Position numbers and translations under genes: made by a program. Shown piece by piece: positions 48,376 through 57,368 of a DNA stretch of 64,000 nt. This DNA is from Thalassococcus halodurans. Its GTDB lineage: Bacteria; Pseudomonadota; Alphaproteobacteria; Rhodobacterales; Rhodobacteraceae. The notes beneath the pieces are model-generated. The model was given only the letters and a program-made list of their open reading frames with translations, ran no database searches and had not been told where the DNA came from. The stretch's first letter is position 1. Each line of letters starts with the position of its first letter. Location of the stretch: assembly GCF_900108225.1 (NCBI RefSeq), contig NZ_FNUZ01000002.1, positions 560,501 to 624,500 on the forward strand. Direction: 5' to 3'.

Positions 48376-48730
48376 TGCAAAGTCTCGGATCGAAGAAACC
48401 ATCAAGGACAACGACGTTGTTCTTTACATGAAGGGCACGAAATCCATGCCCCAGTGCGGCTTTTCGAGCCGTGTTGCCGGTGTCCTGAACTACATGGGCG
48501 TTGATTTCGCCGATGTGAACGTTCTGGCAGACGAAGAAATTCGTCAGGGCATCAAGGATTTCTCGGATTGGCCGACGATCCCGCAGCTCTACGTCAAAGG
48601 CGAATTCGTCGGCGGCTGCGATATCATCACCGAAATGACGCTCTCTGGTGAACTGGACACGCTGTTTGATGAAAACGGTGTCAGCTTTGACAAAGAAGCA
48701 GCCGACAAGATCCGCGAAGCAAACGCTTGA
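48368..48730 (+). CDS. grxD: Monothiol glutaredoxin, Grx4 family
   Basis: A 120-aa protein with the CGFS active site ([10 protein letters not shown]30) and family stretches [27 protein letters not shown]. It bridges [2Fe-2S] clusters with BolA and glutathione. It overlaps the small membrane gene upstream and ends before a strong terminator. Confidence 0.95.
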   Translation: MTDAKSRIEETIKDNDVVLYMKGTKSMPQCGFSSRVAGVLNYMGVDFADVNVLADEEIRQGIKDFSDWPTIPQLYVKGEFVGGCDIITEMTLSGELDTLFDENGVSFDKEAADKIREANA

Positions 48731-48742
48731 TCTGATCGAAAT

Positions 48743-48776
48743 AAAAAAAACGCCCGCGAAACCGCGGGCGTTTTTT
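48743..48776 (+). terminator. Terminator after grxD
   Basis: A perfect 8-bp GC stem (48751-48758 with 48763-48770) and AAAC loop with A-run before and six-T run after. It can serve zapA from the other side as well. Confidence 0.9.
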
Positions 48777-48794
48777 GGTGCTTAGCAAACTCTG

Positions 48795-49187
48795 CTAGCC
48801 CGCTTTTTCTTCCAGTTCGGTCGCTAGCGCTTCGGTCCGTGCGGCAATCTCTGCCATCGTCTCGGACACGCCTGCAGGCAGCACGGGCACTTCGACACGT
48901 TCCGGATCGGGTGCCGGACGGTTTTCCAGATCGCCAATCATTTTTCGCGCCGTCGCCAATTCGGCCTCTGCGGCTTTGAGCTTGTCTTCCAGCCCGCCGG
49001 TTTTATCCGCCAGCATCAGGCCCGCCATCAACAAAAGCCGTGATTCAGGCATACGGCCGATCTGGTCGACCAGAACCTGCGCTTCGCCATCCAGAATATG
49101 GGCGGCAGAATACAGGTACTGCTCTTCGCCTTCCTGACAGGCCACACTAAAGCTACGACCCCCAATCAAGATTTCGACTTCGGGCAT
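48795..49187 (-). CDS. zapA: Cell division protein ZapA
   Basis: A 130-aa protein: ZapA head at residues 1-75 (VEILIGGRSFSVACQEGEE) and a coiled coil at about 65-95, then a Pro/Glu tail. ZapA cross-links FtsZ filaments. Its start overlaps the upstream coiled-coil gene stop as TGATG. Confidence 0.9.
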   Translation of the reverse strand: MPEVEILIGGRSFSVACQEGEEQYLYSAAHILDGEAQVLVDQIGRMPESRLLLMAGLMLADKTGGLEDKLKAAEAELATARKMIGDLENRPAPDPERVEVPVLPAGVSETMAEIAARTEALATELEEKAG

Positions 49188-49696
49188 CAGGCGCTCTCCT
49201 CTTGTGCGGCAGCGGCCAGCAATGGTTCCAGTGTATCTATCAATGTCTGGGTTTCGGCGCGATCAGCACTCCGCGCGGCGCGCAGACCTTCCAGTTCGGC
49301 CAACATCGCGCGATTGATCAGATGCGGTTCGCTTACGTTCTTCTCAAGCGCTTCGCGCAGTTCGGCGTTGTTTGCCGTCAATTGATCGTTTGCATGGCGC
49401 AGACGCTGCAGCTCTGCGTCCAGATCACCGATAGATGCCTTGAAGCCCGCGACTTGGGCCTGAAGCTCGGACACCTGGCTTTCCTGACGGTCACGAATAG
49501 CCTTTACACGCTCTTCCAACTGTTCGTTGGCAAGACGTTCATCCGCAAGGTCCGACTTCAGCTTTTCGATGTCTTCGCTGCTGTCATCCCCCGCAGGCGC
49601 GGTAACCGGCGAACTATCCCCGAAAGTTTCGACCTGATAAGCGATCCGGTCGAGCGCGGCGTTGATCCGCCGTTCAAACTCTTCGATTTCGGTCAT
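49187..49696 (-). CDS. Coiled-coil protein upstream of zapA, 169 aa
   Basis: A 169-aa acidic protein that is nearly all coiled coil from residue 40 to 130 (heptads with RLANEQLEERVKAIRD and RLRHANDQLTANNAELRE). There is no membrane segment or known domain. Translational coupling to zapA suggests a division-ring partner similar in role to ZapB, but this is inferred from position only. Confidence 0.85.
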   Translation of the reverse strand: MTEIEEFERRINAALDRIAYQVETFGDSSPVTAPAGDDSSEDIEKLKSDLADERLANEQLEERVKAIRDRQESQVSELQAQVAGFKASIGDLDAELQRLRHANDQLTANNAELREALEKNVSEPHLINRAMLAELEGLRAARSADRAETQTLIDTLEPLLAAAAQEESA

Positions 49697-49814
49697 GGCT
49701 CTGCTTTATGCCCTCACAAAAATTCATTTTCAGGGTGCTCTTACAACGATACGCACGCGAATCATCAGACCCCTGTTACGACAAATTGTAACAAGCCGGA
49801 TGCAAAAATGCGCC

Positions 49815-49840
49815 CCCTTATATGTCAAGCGCTTAAGGGG
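49815..49840. promoter_or_regulatory. Palindrome upstream of transketolase
   Basis: An outer inverted repeat (CCCCTTA / TAAGGGG) encloses TCAAGCGCTTAA at 49825-49836, with AAGCGCTT as a perfect core. It has the central CG of LacI-family operators and lies 73 bases before the tkt start. It may be a site of the same kind of regulator as at the gap genes. Confidence 0.45.
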
Positions 49841-49908
49841 CACGCTTGATCTTCCCCCACACGCTGGTATGAGCGGGTTTGAAAACCTTCGCGACAAAGG
49901 ACGATCTC

Positions 49909-51924
49909 GTGGATATCGAAGCGCTCAAAGCCAAGAACCCCGAACACTGGAACAAAGCCGCGGCCATCCGTGCGCTGACACTTGATGCAGTGGCAGCGGC
50001 GAATTCCGGCCACTCGGGCATGCCCATCGGCATGGCAGACGTTGCAACCGTGCTGTATGAAAAGCACCTGAAGTTCGACGCAGCCCGCCCCGACTGGCAC
50101 GACCGCGACCGCTTTATCCTGTCTGCGGGCCACGGTTCGATGCTGATCTACTCCCTGCTGTACCTGACAGGCGACCCCGAGATCACGCTGGATCAGGTCA
50201 AAAACTTCCGCCAGTTGGGCGCGAAGACAGCTGGTCACCCGGAAAACTTCCTTGCCAAAGGCATCGAGACCACAACAGGCCCGCTGGGTCAGGGCATCGC
50301 GATGTCTGTTGGTTTCGCCATGGCAGAAGAAGCACTTCGCGCCCGCTTCACCAAGAAGCTGGTCGATCACTATACATATGTCATCGCCGGTGATGGTTGT
50401 TTGATGGAAGGCGTCAGCCAAGAAGCCATCGCTCTGGCGGGTCGTCAGCAACTGTCCAAGCTGATCGTCTTCTGGGACAACAACAACATCACCATCGACG
50501 GCACAGTCGACATCTCTGACCGCACCGATCAGGTCGCACGCTTTAAGGCGTCGGGCTGGCACGTGCAGGAAATCGACGGCCACGATCCCGAAGCCATCGA
50601 CGCGGCGATCAAAGCGGCCAAGGCTGCTGGCAAGCCGTCGATGATCGCGTGCAAAACGCACATCGCGCTTGGTCACGCGGCTCAGGACACGTCCAAAGGC
50701 CACGGCGCACTGACAGACGCAGACCAGATGGCAGCAGCGAAAGAAGCCTACGGCTGGACAACAGGCCCGTTCGAAGTGCCCGCCGACATCAAATCCCAGT
50801 GGGAAGCGATCGGCAGCCGTGGTGCAGCGGACCGTGAAGAATGGGAAACCCGTCTTGAAGCGATGTCTGCCTCCCGTCAGGCTGAGTTCGCGCGCACAAT
50901 GGCAGGTGACGCGCCCAAGAAACTGGCAGGCACCATCCGCGCGCTGAAAAAGCAACTGGTCGAAACACAGCCCAAAGTCGCTTCGCGCAAAAGCTCGGAA
51001 ATGGTGCTTGAGGTCGTGAACCCCATCATGCCAGAAACCATCGGCGGCTCTGCTGACCTGACTGGTTCCAACAACACCAAAACAGCCGATCTGGGTATCT
51101 TCGACATCGAAAACCGCAAGGGCCGTTACGTTTACTACGGCATCCGTGAACACGGTATGGCCGCCGCGATGAACGGTATGGCGCTGCACGGCGGTATCCG
51201 TCCCTACGGCGGTACGTTCTTCTGCTTTACCGACTACGCGCGTCCTGCGATGCGTCTGGCCGCGCTGCAAAAGGTGCCTTCGGTGTTTGTCATGACTCAC
51301 GACTCTATCGGTCTGGGCGAAGACGGCCCGACACACCAGCCGGTCGAGCATCTGGCAATCTGCCGTGCAACGCCGAACACGCTGACGTTCCGCCCTGCCG
51401 ACACAGTTGAAACCGCGGAAGCATGGGAACTGGCACTGACACAGAAATCGACACCGTCGGTTCTGGTCCTGTCCCGTCAGAACCTGCCTGCCGTACGCAA
51501 GGAAAACAAAGCGAAGAACCTGGTCGAGCAAGGTGCGTATGTTCTGGCCGATGCCGAAGGCAAACGTCAGGCAATCATCATCGCGACAGGCTCCGAAGTG
51601 TCTCTGGCATTGGAAGCCCGTGAAAAACTGCAGGCCGAAGGTATCGGTACGCGTGTTGTGTCCATGCCCTGCATGGAGTTGTTCGAGCAGCAGGACGAAG
51701 CCTACCGCAAGCGCGTTCTGCCTGCGGGCCCTGTTCGCGTCGCTGTTGAAGCTGGCGCACAGATGGGCTGGGACAAGTGGCTGTGCGGCGAGCGCGGCAA
51801 GTACCAGAAAGCCGGCTTTGTCGGCATGAAAGGCTTTGGTGCCTCTGCTCCGGCCGAGGAACTGTACGAACACTTCGGCATTACAGCCGATGCGATCGTC
51901 GAGCAGGTCAAAGCGCTGCTGTAA
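49909..51924 (+). CDS. tkt: Transketolase
   Basis: A 671-aa enzyme of normal length. Thiamine diphosphate motif [13 protein letters not shown] to NNITIDG, substrate histidines in [10 protein letters not shown] and GHGSML, and the acidic residue in [11 protein letters not shown]. It moves two-carbon units in the pentose phosphate pathway. The GTG at 49909 ([14 protein letters not shown]) is preferred, with AAAGGA upstream; a TTG at 49879 would add ten residues. Confidence 0.95.
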   Translation: MDIEALKAKNPEHWNKAAAIRALTLDAVAAANSGHSGMPIGMADVATVLYEKHLKFDAARPDWHDRDRFILSAGHGSMLIYSLLYLTGDPEITLDQVKNFRQLGAKTAGHPENFLAKGIETTTGPLGQGIAMSVGFAMAEEALRARFTKKLVDHYTYVIAGDGCLMEGVSQEAIALAGRQQLSKLIVFWDNNNITIDGTVDISDRTDQVARFKASGWHVQEIDGHDPEAIDAAIKAAKAAGKPSMIACKTHIALGHAAQDTSKGHGALTDADQMAAAKEAYGWTTGPFEVPADIKSQWEAIGSRGAADREEWETRLEAMSASRQAEFARTMAGDAPKKLAGTIRALKKQLVETQPKVASRKSSEMVLEVVNPIMPETIGGSADLTGSNNTKTADLGIFDIENRKGRYVYYGIREHGMAAAMNGMALHGGIRPYGGTFFCFTDYARPAMRLAALQKVPSVFVMTHDSIGLGEDGPTHQPVEHLAICRATPNTLTFRPADTVETAEAWELALTQKSTPSVLVLSRQNLPAVRKENKAKNLVEQGAYVLADAEGKRQAIIIATGSEVSLALEAREKLQAEGIGTRVVSMPCMELFEQQDEAYRKRVLPAGPVRVAVEAGAQMGWDKWLCGERGKYQKAGFVGMKGFGASAPAEELYEHFGITADAIVEQVKALL

Positions 51925-51949
51925 TCGATCCGGCATTTGAAAATAGATG

Positions 51950-51976
51950 GCCCCGAACTTCGGTTCGGGGCTTTTT
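51950..51976 (+). terminator. Terminator after tkt
   Basis: A perfect 9-bp stem (51950-51958 with 51963-51971) with a 4-base loop, followed by five T. Confidence 0.9.
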
Positions 51977-52077
51977 CATTTTTTGGACGCGAAAAGTGCA
52001 TGCTGACAAATAATTGAGATGCCAAATCGTTCCTACGCCCCACATTTTAAACAAATCACTTTTTACAGGAGCCTTTG

Positions 52078-53259
52078 ATGTTCAAAACCATCCTGACCCT
52101 TTGCGCCATTGCCGCAACCCCTGCCCTTGCCGACCCGTGGGAATGGGGGGATCGGAACACAGACTTCGCCCCCGCCTTTCCCGAACAAACCCGCGCGCCG
52201 CTGACAGACAGCGGGATTGAGCCTGCTGCCACCGCGATTGCATCGGGGCTGGAAAACCCTTGGGGCGTCGATGTTCTGCCCGATGGCAGCGGCTATCTGA
52301 TTACCGAACGTACCGGAGCATTGTGGAAAATCGGGCCGGACGGCAGCAAGACACAAATCGCCGGCGTGCCTGAGGTCAAAGCTGAACGTCAGGGTGGATT
52401 ACTGGACATCACTCTTGCCCCTGATTTCGCGCAAAGCGGCGTTCTTTGCCTCAGCTATGCCAAACCGATTGGCGTCGATGGCAGCGCAACTGCCGCTGCT
52501 TGCGGTACTTACGACAATACAGACAACCGGATTGATGACCTGCGCGACGTGTTTGTGCAAACTCCAGCCGTCAGCCAGCACATGCACTTCGGTAGCCGCG
52601 TTGTGTTCGAAGACAACGACACCATTTTTGTCACCACTGGCGAACGCTTTTCGCTGACCAATCGCCGGAAAGCTCAGGATTTGGACAGCACCTTTGGCAA
52701 AACAGTACGCGTCAACATCGATGGAACGGTGCCTGTTCGAAATCCCTTCACGTCCACCGGCGGCGCACGCCCAGAAATCTATTCGCTCGGCCATCGCAAT
52801 ATCCAAGGTGCGATGATCCGCGAAGGCGTGCTCTGGACGATTGAACACGGTCCCGCAGGCGGCGACGAACTGAACCGGATCGAAGCGGGAAAGAACTATG
52901 GCTGGCCCGTTATCTCGTATGGTGAGAATTACAACGGATCGTCTGTCGGCTCTGGCAAAGCCGCTGCGGATGGCCTCGAACAGCCCGTCTACTTCTGGGA
53001 TCCGGTGATCGCCCCCGCAGGCATGTTGACCTACACGGGCAACGCATTTGGTGCATGGAAGAACGATGTGCTGATCGGGTCGCTCAACCCCGGTGGCGTG
53101 GTGCGCCTGTCCATTGACGGTAATCGCGTGACAGAAGAAGAGCGGCTGGTCACCGGTATCGGACGTGTCCGTGATCTGGCACAGGATCAGGACGGGACAA
53201 TCCTCGCCCTGATCGATGCAAACCCCAACGGTCAGCTGGTGCGACTAAGCCTGAAGTGA
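52078..53259 (+). CDS. PQQ-dependent aldose-type sugar dehydrogenase
   Basis: A 393-aa exported protein: signal peptide MFKTILTLCAIAATPALA then a six-bladed GDH propeller. Family stretches: ENPWGVDVLPDG, GLLDITLAPDF, HMHFGSRVVF (catalytic His region), RNPFTS and SLGHRNIQGA, EHGPAGGDELNRI and GGVVRLSIDG. It oxidises aldoses in the periplasm with PQQ. The ATG at 52078 has an ACAGGAG site. No PQQ synthesis genes are in the window. Its stop abuts the DUF808 stop with no bases between. Confidence 0.88.
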   Translation: MFKTILTLCAIAATPALADPWEWGDRNTDFAPAFPEQTRAPLTDSGIEPAATAIASGLENPWGVDVLPDGSGYLITERTGALWKIGPDGSKTQIAGVPEVKAERQGGLLDITLAPDFAQSGVLCLSYAKPIGVDGSATAAACGTYDNTDNRIDDLRDVFVQTPAVSQHMHFGSRVVFEDNDTIFVTTGERFSLTNRRKAQDLDSTFGKTVRVNIDGTVPVRNPFTSTGGARPEIYSLGHRNIQGAMIREGVLWTIEHGPAGGDELNRIEAGKNYGWPVISYGENYNGSSVGSGKAAADGLEQPVYFWDPVIAPAGMLTYTGNAFGAWKNDVLIGSLNPGGVVRLSIDGNRVTEEERLVTGIGRVRDLAQDQDGTILALIDANPNGQLVRLSLK

Positions 53260-54228
53260 TTAGGCGTCGGACTTTTTCGAAAACATGCCCCAGATCGGAC
53301 CAACAATCTTGGTGCCGATCGGGATCATGATGAAGCCGAGAACAATACCCAGAACGCCATCAATAGCGGCTGTGACGATCCACTGAACGGCTGCCTGCCA
53401 GTCGGCAGGTACGCCCTGTGCCACCGCCTCTGCCGCGTGATGGATAACTTCCTCAGGCAGGTGCCACCCCATCATCGCGACACTATGCACGATGATCGAT
53501 CCACCAACCCACAGCATTGCAGCCGTACCAACAATGGTCAGAAGCTTTAGAAGGTGGGGCATGAATTTTACAATCGCCATGCCGAGCTTGCGTGTCACCG
53601 ATGTTCTGCCGACCTCGGCCATCCACAGGCCGACATCGTCCATTTTAACGATCAAGGCCACAACGCCGTAAACCGCCACGGTGATCAGAATGGCCACAGC
53701 CGCTAGGGTCGCCGCCTCCATCCAGAAAGTGGATTGCGGGATTGCCGACAAAGCGATGGTCATGATTTCCGCCGACAGGATGAAGTCGGTTTTGATCGCC
53801 CCTTCGACTTTGGATTTTTCAAGGTGCTGCTCAGACAGAACCTTTTCCTCGGGGCTCCGGCCATTTTCTTCATGGTGAAAAAACGCATGGAACAGCTTTT
53901 CCGCGCCTTCAAAGCACAGATACAACCCACCCAACAAAAGCAGAGGCCAGATTGCCCAAGGCGCAAAATTAGACAGAAGAAGCCCGACGGGAAGCAAGAT
54001 CACCAGTTTGTTGATGAATGACCCGCGCGCAATCTTCCAGATAATTGGCAGTTCACGAGCCGGATGAAAGCCGTGCACGTATTTCGGCGTCACAGCCGCG
54101 TCGTCGATCACCGCACCTGCGGCCTTCGACCCCGCCTTAAGCGCTTGTGTCGCCACATCGTCCACGGATGCGGCGGCGACTTTGGCAATGCCTGCCACGT
54201 CGTCCAAAAGCGCAAACAAACCACTCAT
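53260..54228 (-). CDS. DUF808 (YedI-type) membrane protein
   Basis: A 322-aa membrane protein: soluble start (GLFALLDDVAGIAKVAAASVDD), the conserved KYVHGFHPARELPIIWKIARGS signature split around residues 49-70, and about six hydrophobic segments after it. GLYLCFEGAEKLFHAFF matches the family. Function of DUF808 is unknown. It is convergent with the sugar dehydrogenase and divergent from the first gap gene. Confidence 0.88.
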   Translation of the reverse strand: MSGLFALLDDVAGIAKVAAASVDDVATQALKAGSKAAGAVIDDAAVTPKYVHGFHPARELPIIWKIARGSFINKLVILLPVGLLLSNFAPWAIWPLLLLGGLYLCFEGAEKLFHAFFHHEENGRSPEEKVLSEQHLEKSKVEGAIKTDFILSAEIMTIALSAIPQSTFWMEAATLAAVAILITVAVYGVVALIVKMDDVGLWMAEVGRTSVTRKLGMAIVKFMPHLLKLLTIVGTAAMLWVGGSIIVHSVAMMGWHLPEEVIHHAAEAVAQGVPADWQAAVQWIVTAAIDGVLGIVLGFIMIPIGTKIVGPIWGMFSKKSDA

Positions 54229-54639
54229 CTTAATGCCCCCAAGTCATATGCTTGGCTGTTTCCAGCCAATTACAAAGTTAGCCCGAGCCTAACGGCCCCT
54301 TCCAACCACGCAAGCGCAAAAGCCCGCTTATTCCGCGACTTTCGGCGCCCTCTGGCCAGATGCTCCGACATAGTGCGCAAAGTGATCGCGGTCATGGGGG
54401 AATTTCGTTTGGTTTTCTCAACGCCAACTAATTACGCATCCAAGACCGAGTCGCCGAACATCTAAGTGAGCGCAAACGGAAAATCGTGTTAGCGCAAACC
54501 CGGCTCGGGCGTTAGCGCAATCAGCCAAAAACCACACCAAGTTATCGCTAACACATTGTCAAATATGGCTTTTATCCTTTGCGCAAACGCCCCCCGAACT
54601 GTAGACAGCGCTCAAGCAAACCAGTGAAGGAATTCCTCC
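54229..54639 (+). promoter_or_regulatory. Regulatory region of gap1 with five LacI-type pseudo-palindromes
   Basis: This 411-base gap holds no gene. From 54466 to 54588 lie five related 12-mers: GTGAGCGCAAAC (54466), GTTAGCGCAAAC (54488), GTTAGCGCAATC (54511), GTTATCGCTAAC (54541) and CTTTGCGCAAAC (54577), with centres 22, 23, 30 and 36 bases apart. They share a central GC or CG and resemble LacI-family operators. CceR, the LacI-type central carbon regulator of Rhodobacteraceae, is a candidate. The first 230 bases show nothing I can identify. Confidence 0.7.
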
Positions 54640-55644
54640 ATGACCGTCACAGTTGGGATTAACGGATTTGGCCGCATCGGTCGCTGCACTTTGGCTCATA
54701 TCGCCGAAAGCGCACGGAACGATGTGCAGGTTGTCAAAATCAACGCAACAGGACCGCTGGAAACATCCGCACACCTGCTGCGCTATGACAGCGTCCACGG
54801 CCGTTTCCCCGGTGAGGTCAAGGTTTCGGGCGACACAATGGATCTGGGCCGCGGCCCGATGCAAATGTTCTCGACCTACAATCCCGAAGAACTGGACTGG
54901 TCCGGTTGTGACGTTGTTCTGGAATGCACAGGCAACTTCAACGACGGCAAGAAATCCGCGATCCACCTTGAACGTGGCGCGAAGAAAGTTCTGATCTCGG
55001 CGCCAGCATCGAACGTTCAGCGCACTGTCGTTTACGGTGTGAACCACCGCAGCCTGACAGCCGAAGACAACATGGTGTCCAACGGCTCTTGCACAACAAA
55101 CTGCCTTGCACCGCTGGCAAAGGTTCTGGATGAAGCGATCGGCATCGAATCCGGCCTGATGACAACGATCCACAGCTACACAGGCGACCAGCCAACGCTG
55201 GACCGCCGCCACAAAGACCTGTACCGCGCCCGCGCAGCTGCCATGGCGATGATCCCGACGTCCACAGGTGCCGCCAAAGCACTGGGCGAGGTTCTGCCAA
55301 ACCTGAAGGGCAAGCTGGACGGCACCGCGATGCGCGTCCCTACCCCGAACGTTTCCGCTGTTGACCTGACATTTGTCGCTGGCAAAGACGTGACCGTTGA
55401 CGACGTGAACAGCATCGTTGCCGAAGCTGCTGGTGGCCACATGGGCATGGTTCTGGATTATGATCCCGAGCCCAAGGTTTCCATCGACTTCAACCACACA
55501 ACCGCATCGTCCATCTTTGCCCCCGACCAGACCAAGGTCAGCGGCAAGCGTCTGGTACGTGTTCTGGCATGGTACGACAACGAATGGGGCTTCTCTGCCC
55601 GTATGGCAGACGTCGCAGCCGCGATGGGTCGCACACTGCACTAA
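54640..55644 (+). CDS. gap: Glyceraldehyde-3-phosphate dehydrogenase, probably NADP-type
   Basis: A 334-aa GAPDH with [10 protein letters not shown], catalytic SCTTNC, and DNEWGFSARM. After the second beta strand the usual Asp that binds the NAD ribose is replaced: VKINATGPLET here, against [11 protein letters not shown] in the second copy. Loss of this Asp is seen in NADP-accepting, gluconeogenic GapB enzymes, so this copy may run in that direction. It has an AAGGAAT site and lies under five operator-like sites. Confidence 0.93.
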   Translation: MTVTVGINGFGRIGRCTLAHIAESARNDVQVVKINATGPLETSAHLLRYDSVHGRFPGEVKVSGDTMDLGRGPMQMFSTYNPEELDWSGCDVVLECTGNFNDGKKSAIHLERGAKKVLISAPASNVQRTVVYGVNHRSLTAEDNMVSNGSCTTNCLAPLAKVLDEAIGIESGLMTTIHSYTGDQPTLDRRHKDLYRARAAAMAMIPTSTGAAKALGEVLPNLKGKLDGTAMRVPTPNVSAVDLTFVAGKDVTVDDVNSIVAEAAGGHMGMVLDYDPEPKVSIDFNHTTASSIFAPDQTKVSGKRLVRVLAWYDNEWGFSARMADVAAAMGRTLH

Positions 55645-55670
55645 GTGCTTTCGCTCTAAATGAATTCCAA

Positions 55671-55703
55671 AGGCCGCTCCGATATGTTCGGGGCGGCTTT
55701 TTT
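55671..55703 (+). terminator. Terminator after the first gap gene
   Basis: A 10-bp stem with one G-T pair (55673-55682 with 55688-55697), a 5-base loop and a six-base T-run. Confidence 0.85.
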
Positions 55704-55786
55704 CTTGGGCAAATTCCGGTCGTGACTTAGGGCGTGGGCTCTGGCATCAAAAGACAACCATCAGGGGCAACGGGCAGAAGACGAGT

Positions 55787-55930
55787 ATGACGAACACGAT
55801 TGCGGTTTATCTGGGAATTGGCCTGCTTCTGGCGGTCGGTGCGGATTATCTGTTTTACGGGCCCGAACACCTTCTGTTTCTTGCCAAAAAAGGCATCGAC
55901 CTTTTGGATTGGGTCGCTGTTTGGCGTTAA
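55787..55930 (+). CDS. Small membrane protein between the two gap genes, 47 aa
   Basis: ATG at 55787 to TAA at 55930: MTNTIAVYLGIGLLLAVG, then DYLFYGPEHLLFLAKKGIDL in part and DWVAVWR. One clear membrane helix (about residues 4-18) and a second amphipathic stretch. The ribosome site is weak (AGAAGACGAG). The frame is intact between a terminator and the operators of the second gap gene. It resembles small helix proteins common in this family, but the function is unknown. Confidence 0.6.
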   Translation: MTNTIAVYLGIGLLLAVGADYLFYGPEHLLFLAKKGIDLLDWVAVWR

Positions 55931-55983
55931 CAATCTAAAATTCTGACCACGCGCCAGGTTGACTTTATTGCCTGCCTTTGGTT

Positions 55984-56007
55984 GTTAGCGGTAACGGTAT
56001 CGCTAAC
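55984..56007. promoter_or_regulatory. Paired LacI-type operator before gap2
   Basis: GTTAGCGGTAAC (55984-55995) abuts GGTATCGCTAAC (55996-56007). The second half matches GTTATCGCTAAC at 54541 in the gap1 region except for one base, so one regulator probably binds both promoters. It ends 18 bases before the gap2 ATG, so binding would cover the ribosome-site region. Confidence 0.7.
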
Positions 56008-56025
56008 TCCCGGAGACACACACCT

Positions 56026-57027
56026 ATGACTGTTAAGGTAGCCATCAACGGCTTTGGCCGCATCGGACGTAACGTTCTGCGCGCCATCATTGAATCCGGC
56101 CGCACGGATGTCGAAGTCGTCGCTATCAACGACTTGGGCCCGGTCGAAACAAACGCACACCTTCTGCAATACGACAGCGTTCACGGCCGCTTCCCTGTCG
56201 AGGTCAAAGTCGGCGAAGACGCGATTGATGTTGGCCGCGGCCCGATCCGCGTAACAGCCATCCGCGATCCCAAAGACTTGCCCTGGGGCGATGTTGACGT
56301 CGTGATGGAATGCACCGGCATTTTCACAACCAAGGAAAAGGCAGCTCTGCATCTGGAAAACGGATCCAAGCGCGTTCTGGTTTCGGCCCCTTGCTCGGAA
56401 GCGGACAAGACGATCGTTTACGGCGTGAACGATGACACGCTGACGGCAGATGATCTGGTTGTTTCCAACGCATCCTGCACGACCAACTGCCTGTCCCCCG
56501 TTGCAAAGGTTCTGAACGACGCGTTCGGCATCACGCGCGGGTTCATGACAACGATCCACAGCTACACAGGCGACCAGCCGACGCTGGATACGATGCACAA
56601 AGACCTGTATCGCGCCCGCGCAGCTGCCCTCTCCATGATCCCGACATCCACAGGCGCGGCAAAAGCCGTGGGTCTGGTTCTGCCGGAACTGAACGGCAAG
56701 CTGGACGGCGTGGCTATCCGCGTTCCCACCCCGAACGTGTCCGTGGTTGACCTGACTTTCGAAGCTGGCCGTGACGTGACCGCCGAAGAAATCAATGCGG
56801 CGATCCACGCGGCAGCAGAAGGCCCGCTAAAAGGCATTCTGGGCGTGACAGACTCCAAGCTGGTCAGCATGGACTTCAACCACGATCCGCATTCGTCGAT
56901 CTTTGCCACAGACCAGACCAAGGTCATGGACGGAAACTTTGTCCGTATCCTGAGCTGGTACGACAACGAATGGGGCTTTTCGAACCGTATGGCGGACACC
57001 GCCGTTGCGATGGCCAAATTTATCTGA
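56026..57027 (+). CDS. gap: Glyceraldehyde-3-phosphate dehydrogenase, NAD type
   Basis: A 333-aa GAPDH with [11 protein letters not shown], catalytic SCTTNC and [10 protein letters not shown]. The NAD-selecting Asp is present ([11 protein letters not shown]), so this is the expected glycolytic enzyme. The ATG at 56026 begins the family N-terminus; the frame is open back to 55978 through the operator, which is rejected. It is clearly a diverged paralogue of the copy at 54640. Confidence 0.95.
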   Translation: MTVKVAINGFGRIGRNVLRAIIESGRTDVEVVAINDLGPVETNAHLLQYDSVHGRFPVEVKVGEDAIDVGRGPIRVTAIRDPKDLPWGDVDVVMECTGIFTTKEKAALHLENGSKRVLVSAPCSEADKTIVYGVNDDTLTADDLVVSNASCTTNCLSPVAKVLNDAFGITRGFMTTIHSYTGDQPTLDTMHKDLYRARAAALSMIPTSTGAAKAVGLVLPELNGKLDGVAIRVPTPNVSVVDLTFEAGRDVTAEEINAAIHAAAEGPLKGILGVTDSKLVSMDFNHDPHSSIFATDQTKVMDGNFVRILSWYDNEWGFSNRMADTAVAMAKFI

Positions 57028-57053
57028 TTTCAATCAGATAGACGCACTCAACG

Positions 57054-57078
57054 CAGCAGGCCATTGGCCTGCTGTTTT
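57054..57078 (+). terminator. Terminator after the second gap gene
   Basis: A perfect 9-bp stem CAGCAGGCC / GGCCTGCTG with a 3-base ATT loop (57054-57062 with 57066-57074), then four T. Confidence 0.75.
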
Positions 57079-57212
57079 CGTTTCTGGCCCTTAGATGCAG
57101 GATCGAGAATTGCAAAAAACGCATGCCCGATCCGTAAAACCGTCATTTGTGCTGCGGTGCAGCATCGTCAATATAGCAGTCATGGGAGACGCATTTTCTA
57201 GGAGTACCCGAA

Positions 57213-57368
57213 ATGGCGACTTTGACTTCTCTTCAATCCCGACTGGCAAAACACATGGCCTACCGCAAAACACTGGCTGAACTGCGTTCGATGCCGCAGC
57301 GCGTGGCGCTCGACCTTGAAGTTTATGGCTGTGAAAAAGAAATCGCCTACCGCGCGATTTACGGGTGA
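57213..57368 (+). CDS. Small soluble protein, 51 aa, unknown
   Basis: ATG at 57213 with an AGGAG site eight bases upstream. Sequence: MATLTSLQSRLAKHMAYRKT, then AELRSMPQRVALDLEVYGCE and KEIAYRAIYG. The helix-turn-helix-sized layout with basic N-terminus recalls DUF1127-like small proteins, though the match is loose. It ends ten bases inside the convergent coaD gene. A CAATATAGC -10-like element lies about 45 bases upstream. Confidence 0.7.
   Translation: MATLTSLQSRLAKHMAYRKTLAELRSMPQRVALDLEVYGCEKEIAYRAIYG

Noticed and set aside
49825-51936. A 703-codon open frame opposite transketolase
   Set aside because: It is an antisense shadow caused by codon bias in tkt, with Cys/His/Arg-rich composition and no family features.
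54064-54465. A 133-codon frame in the gap1 upstream region
   Set aside because: Half of it is antisense to the DUF808 gene and there is no ribosome site or domain.
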